The notes under the pieces were generated by a model. That model searched no databases. It was not told where the DNA came from and saw only the letters and a program-made list of their open reading frames with translations. Positions 13,789-13,789 of a stretch of DNA of 13,789 nt are shown here, one piece after another. How positions within the stretch are numbered: position 1 is the first letter of the stretch; every line of letters begins with the position of its first letter. Origin of the DNA: an uncultured bacterium (GTDB taxonomy: Bacteria > Cyanobacteriota > Vampirovibrionia > Gastranaerophilales > Gastranaerophilaceae). The translations under genes and the position numbers were made by a program. The stretch lies in contig CADCPD010000064.1 of assembly GCA_902803265.1 (NCBI GenBank), positions 1-13,789 of the forward strand. Direction: 5' to 3'.

Positions 13789-13789
13789 A

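Overview
The window is low-GC DNA (about one third G+C by eye), almost wholly coding, with no tRNA, rRNA, CRISPR array or mobile element that I can see. The genes point to a flagellated diderm: flgI encodes a P-ring protein, which only makes sense with an outer membrane. The NfnA-like flavoprotein and EtfBA suggest anaerobic, fermentative redox metabolism. My best guess for the host is a gut-type non-photosynthetic cyanobacterial relative (Gastranaerophilales/Melainabacteria). That is inferred from codon bias and gene mix and is not proven by any marker here.

Region 1 (1-4800, + strand) is a late flagellar operon: the 3' part of flgI (P-ring), a short flgJ (rod-binding domain only), a 93-residue unknown in the place where flgM often sits, flgN (chaperone), flgK and flgL (hook-filament junction). 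It ends in a clear intrinsic terminator at 4853-4885.

Region 2 (4915-12520, + strand) is a tight run of nine genes with gaps of 32 nt or less and several ATGA or 8-nt overlaps: queC, a DUF366-family gene, a membrane-anchored SPOR protein, an NfnA-like FAD/NAD/[2Fe-2S] protein, a 59-residue four-cysteine protein missed by size-filtered gene calling, etfB, etfA, purA, and a polytopic GT-C-like membrane protein. The most interesting part is nfnA / Cys4 protein / etfB / etfA. It looks like an electron-transfer module, but neither the usual NfnB partner nor an acyl-CoA dehydrogenase lies beside it.

Region 3 (12513-13789, - strand) is fliW (cut by the window edge), csrA with an extended C-terminal tail, and a TPR-like protein. 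FliW and CsrA form the known partner switch that couples flagellin level to translation. This operon converges on region 2 and the two terminal genes overlap by 8 bp. In many Firmicutes flgM-flgN-flgK-flgL-fliW-csrA are contiguous; here the same set appears split by the nine-gene block, with fliW-csrA inverted. A nested hairpin with a GGA loop just upstream of the flgK ribosome-binding site is a candidate CsrA target linking regions 1 and 3.
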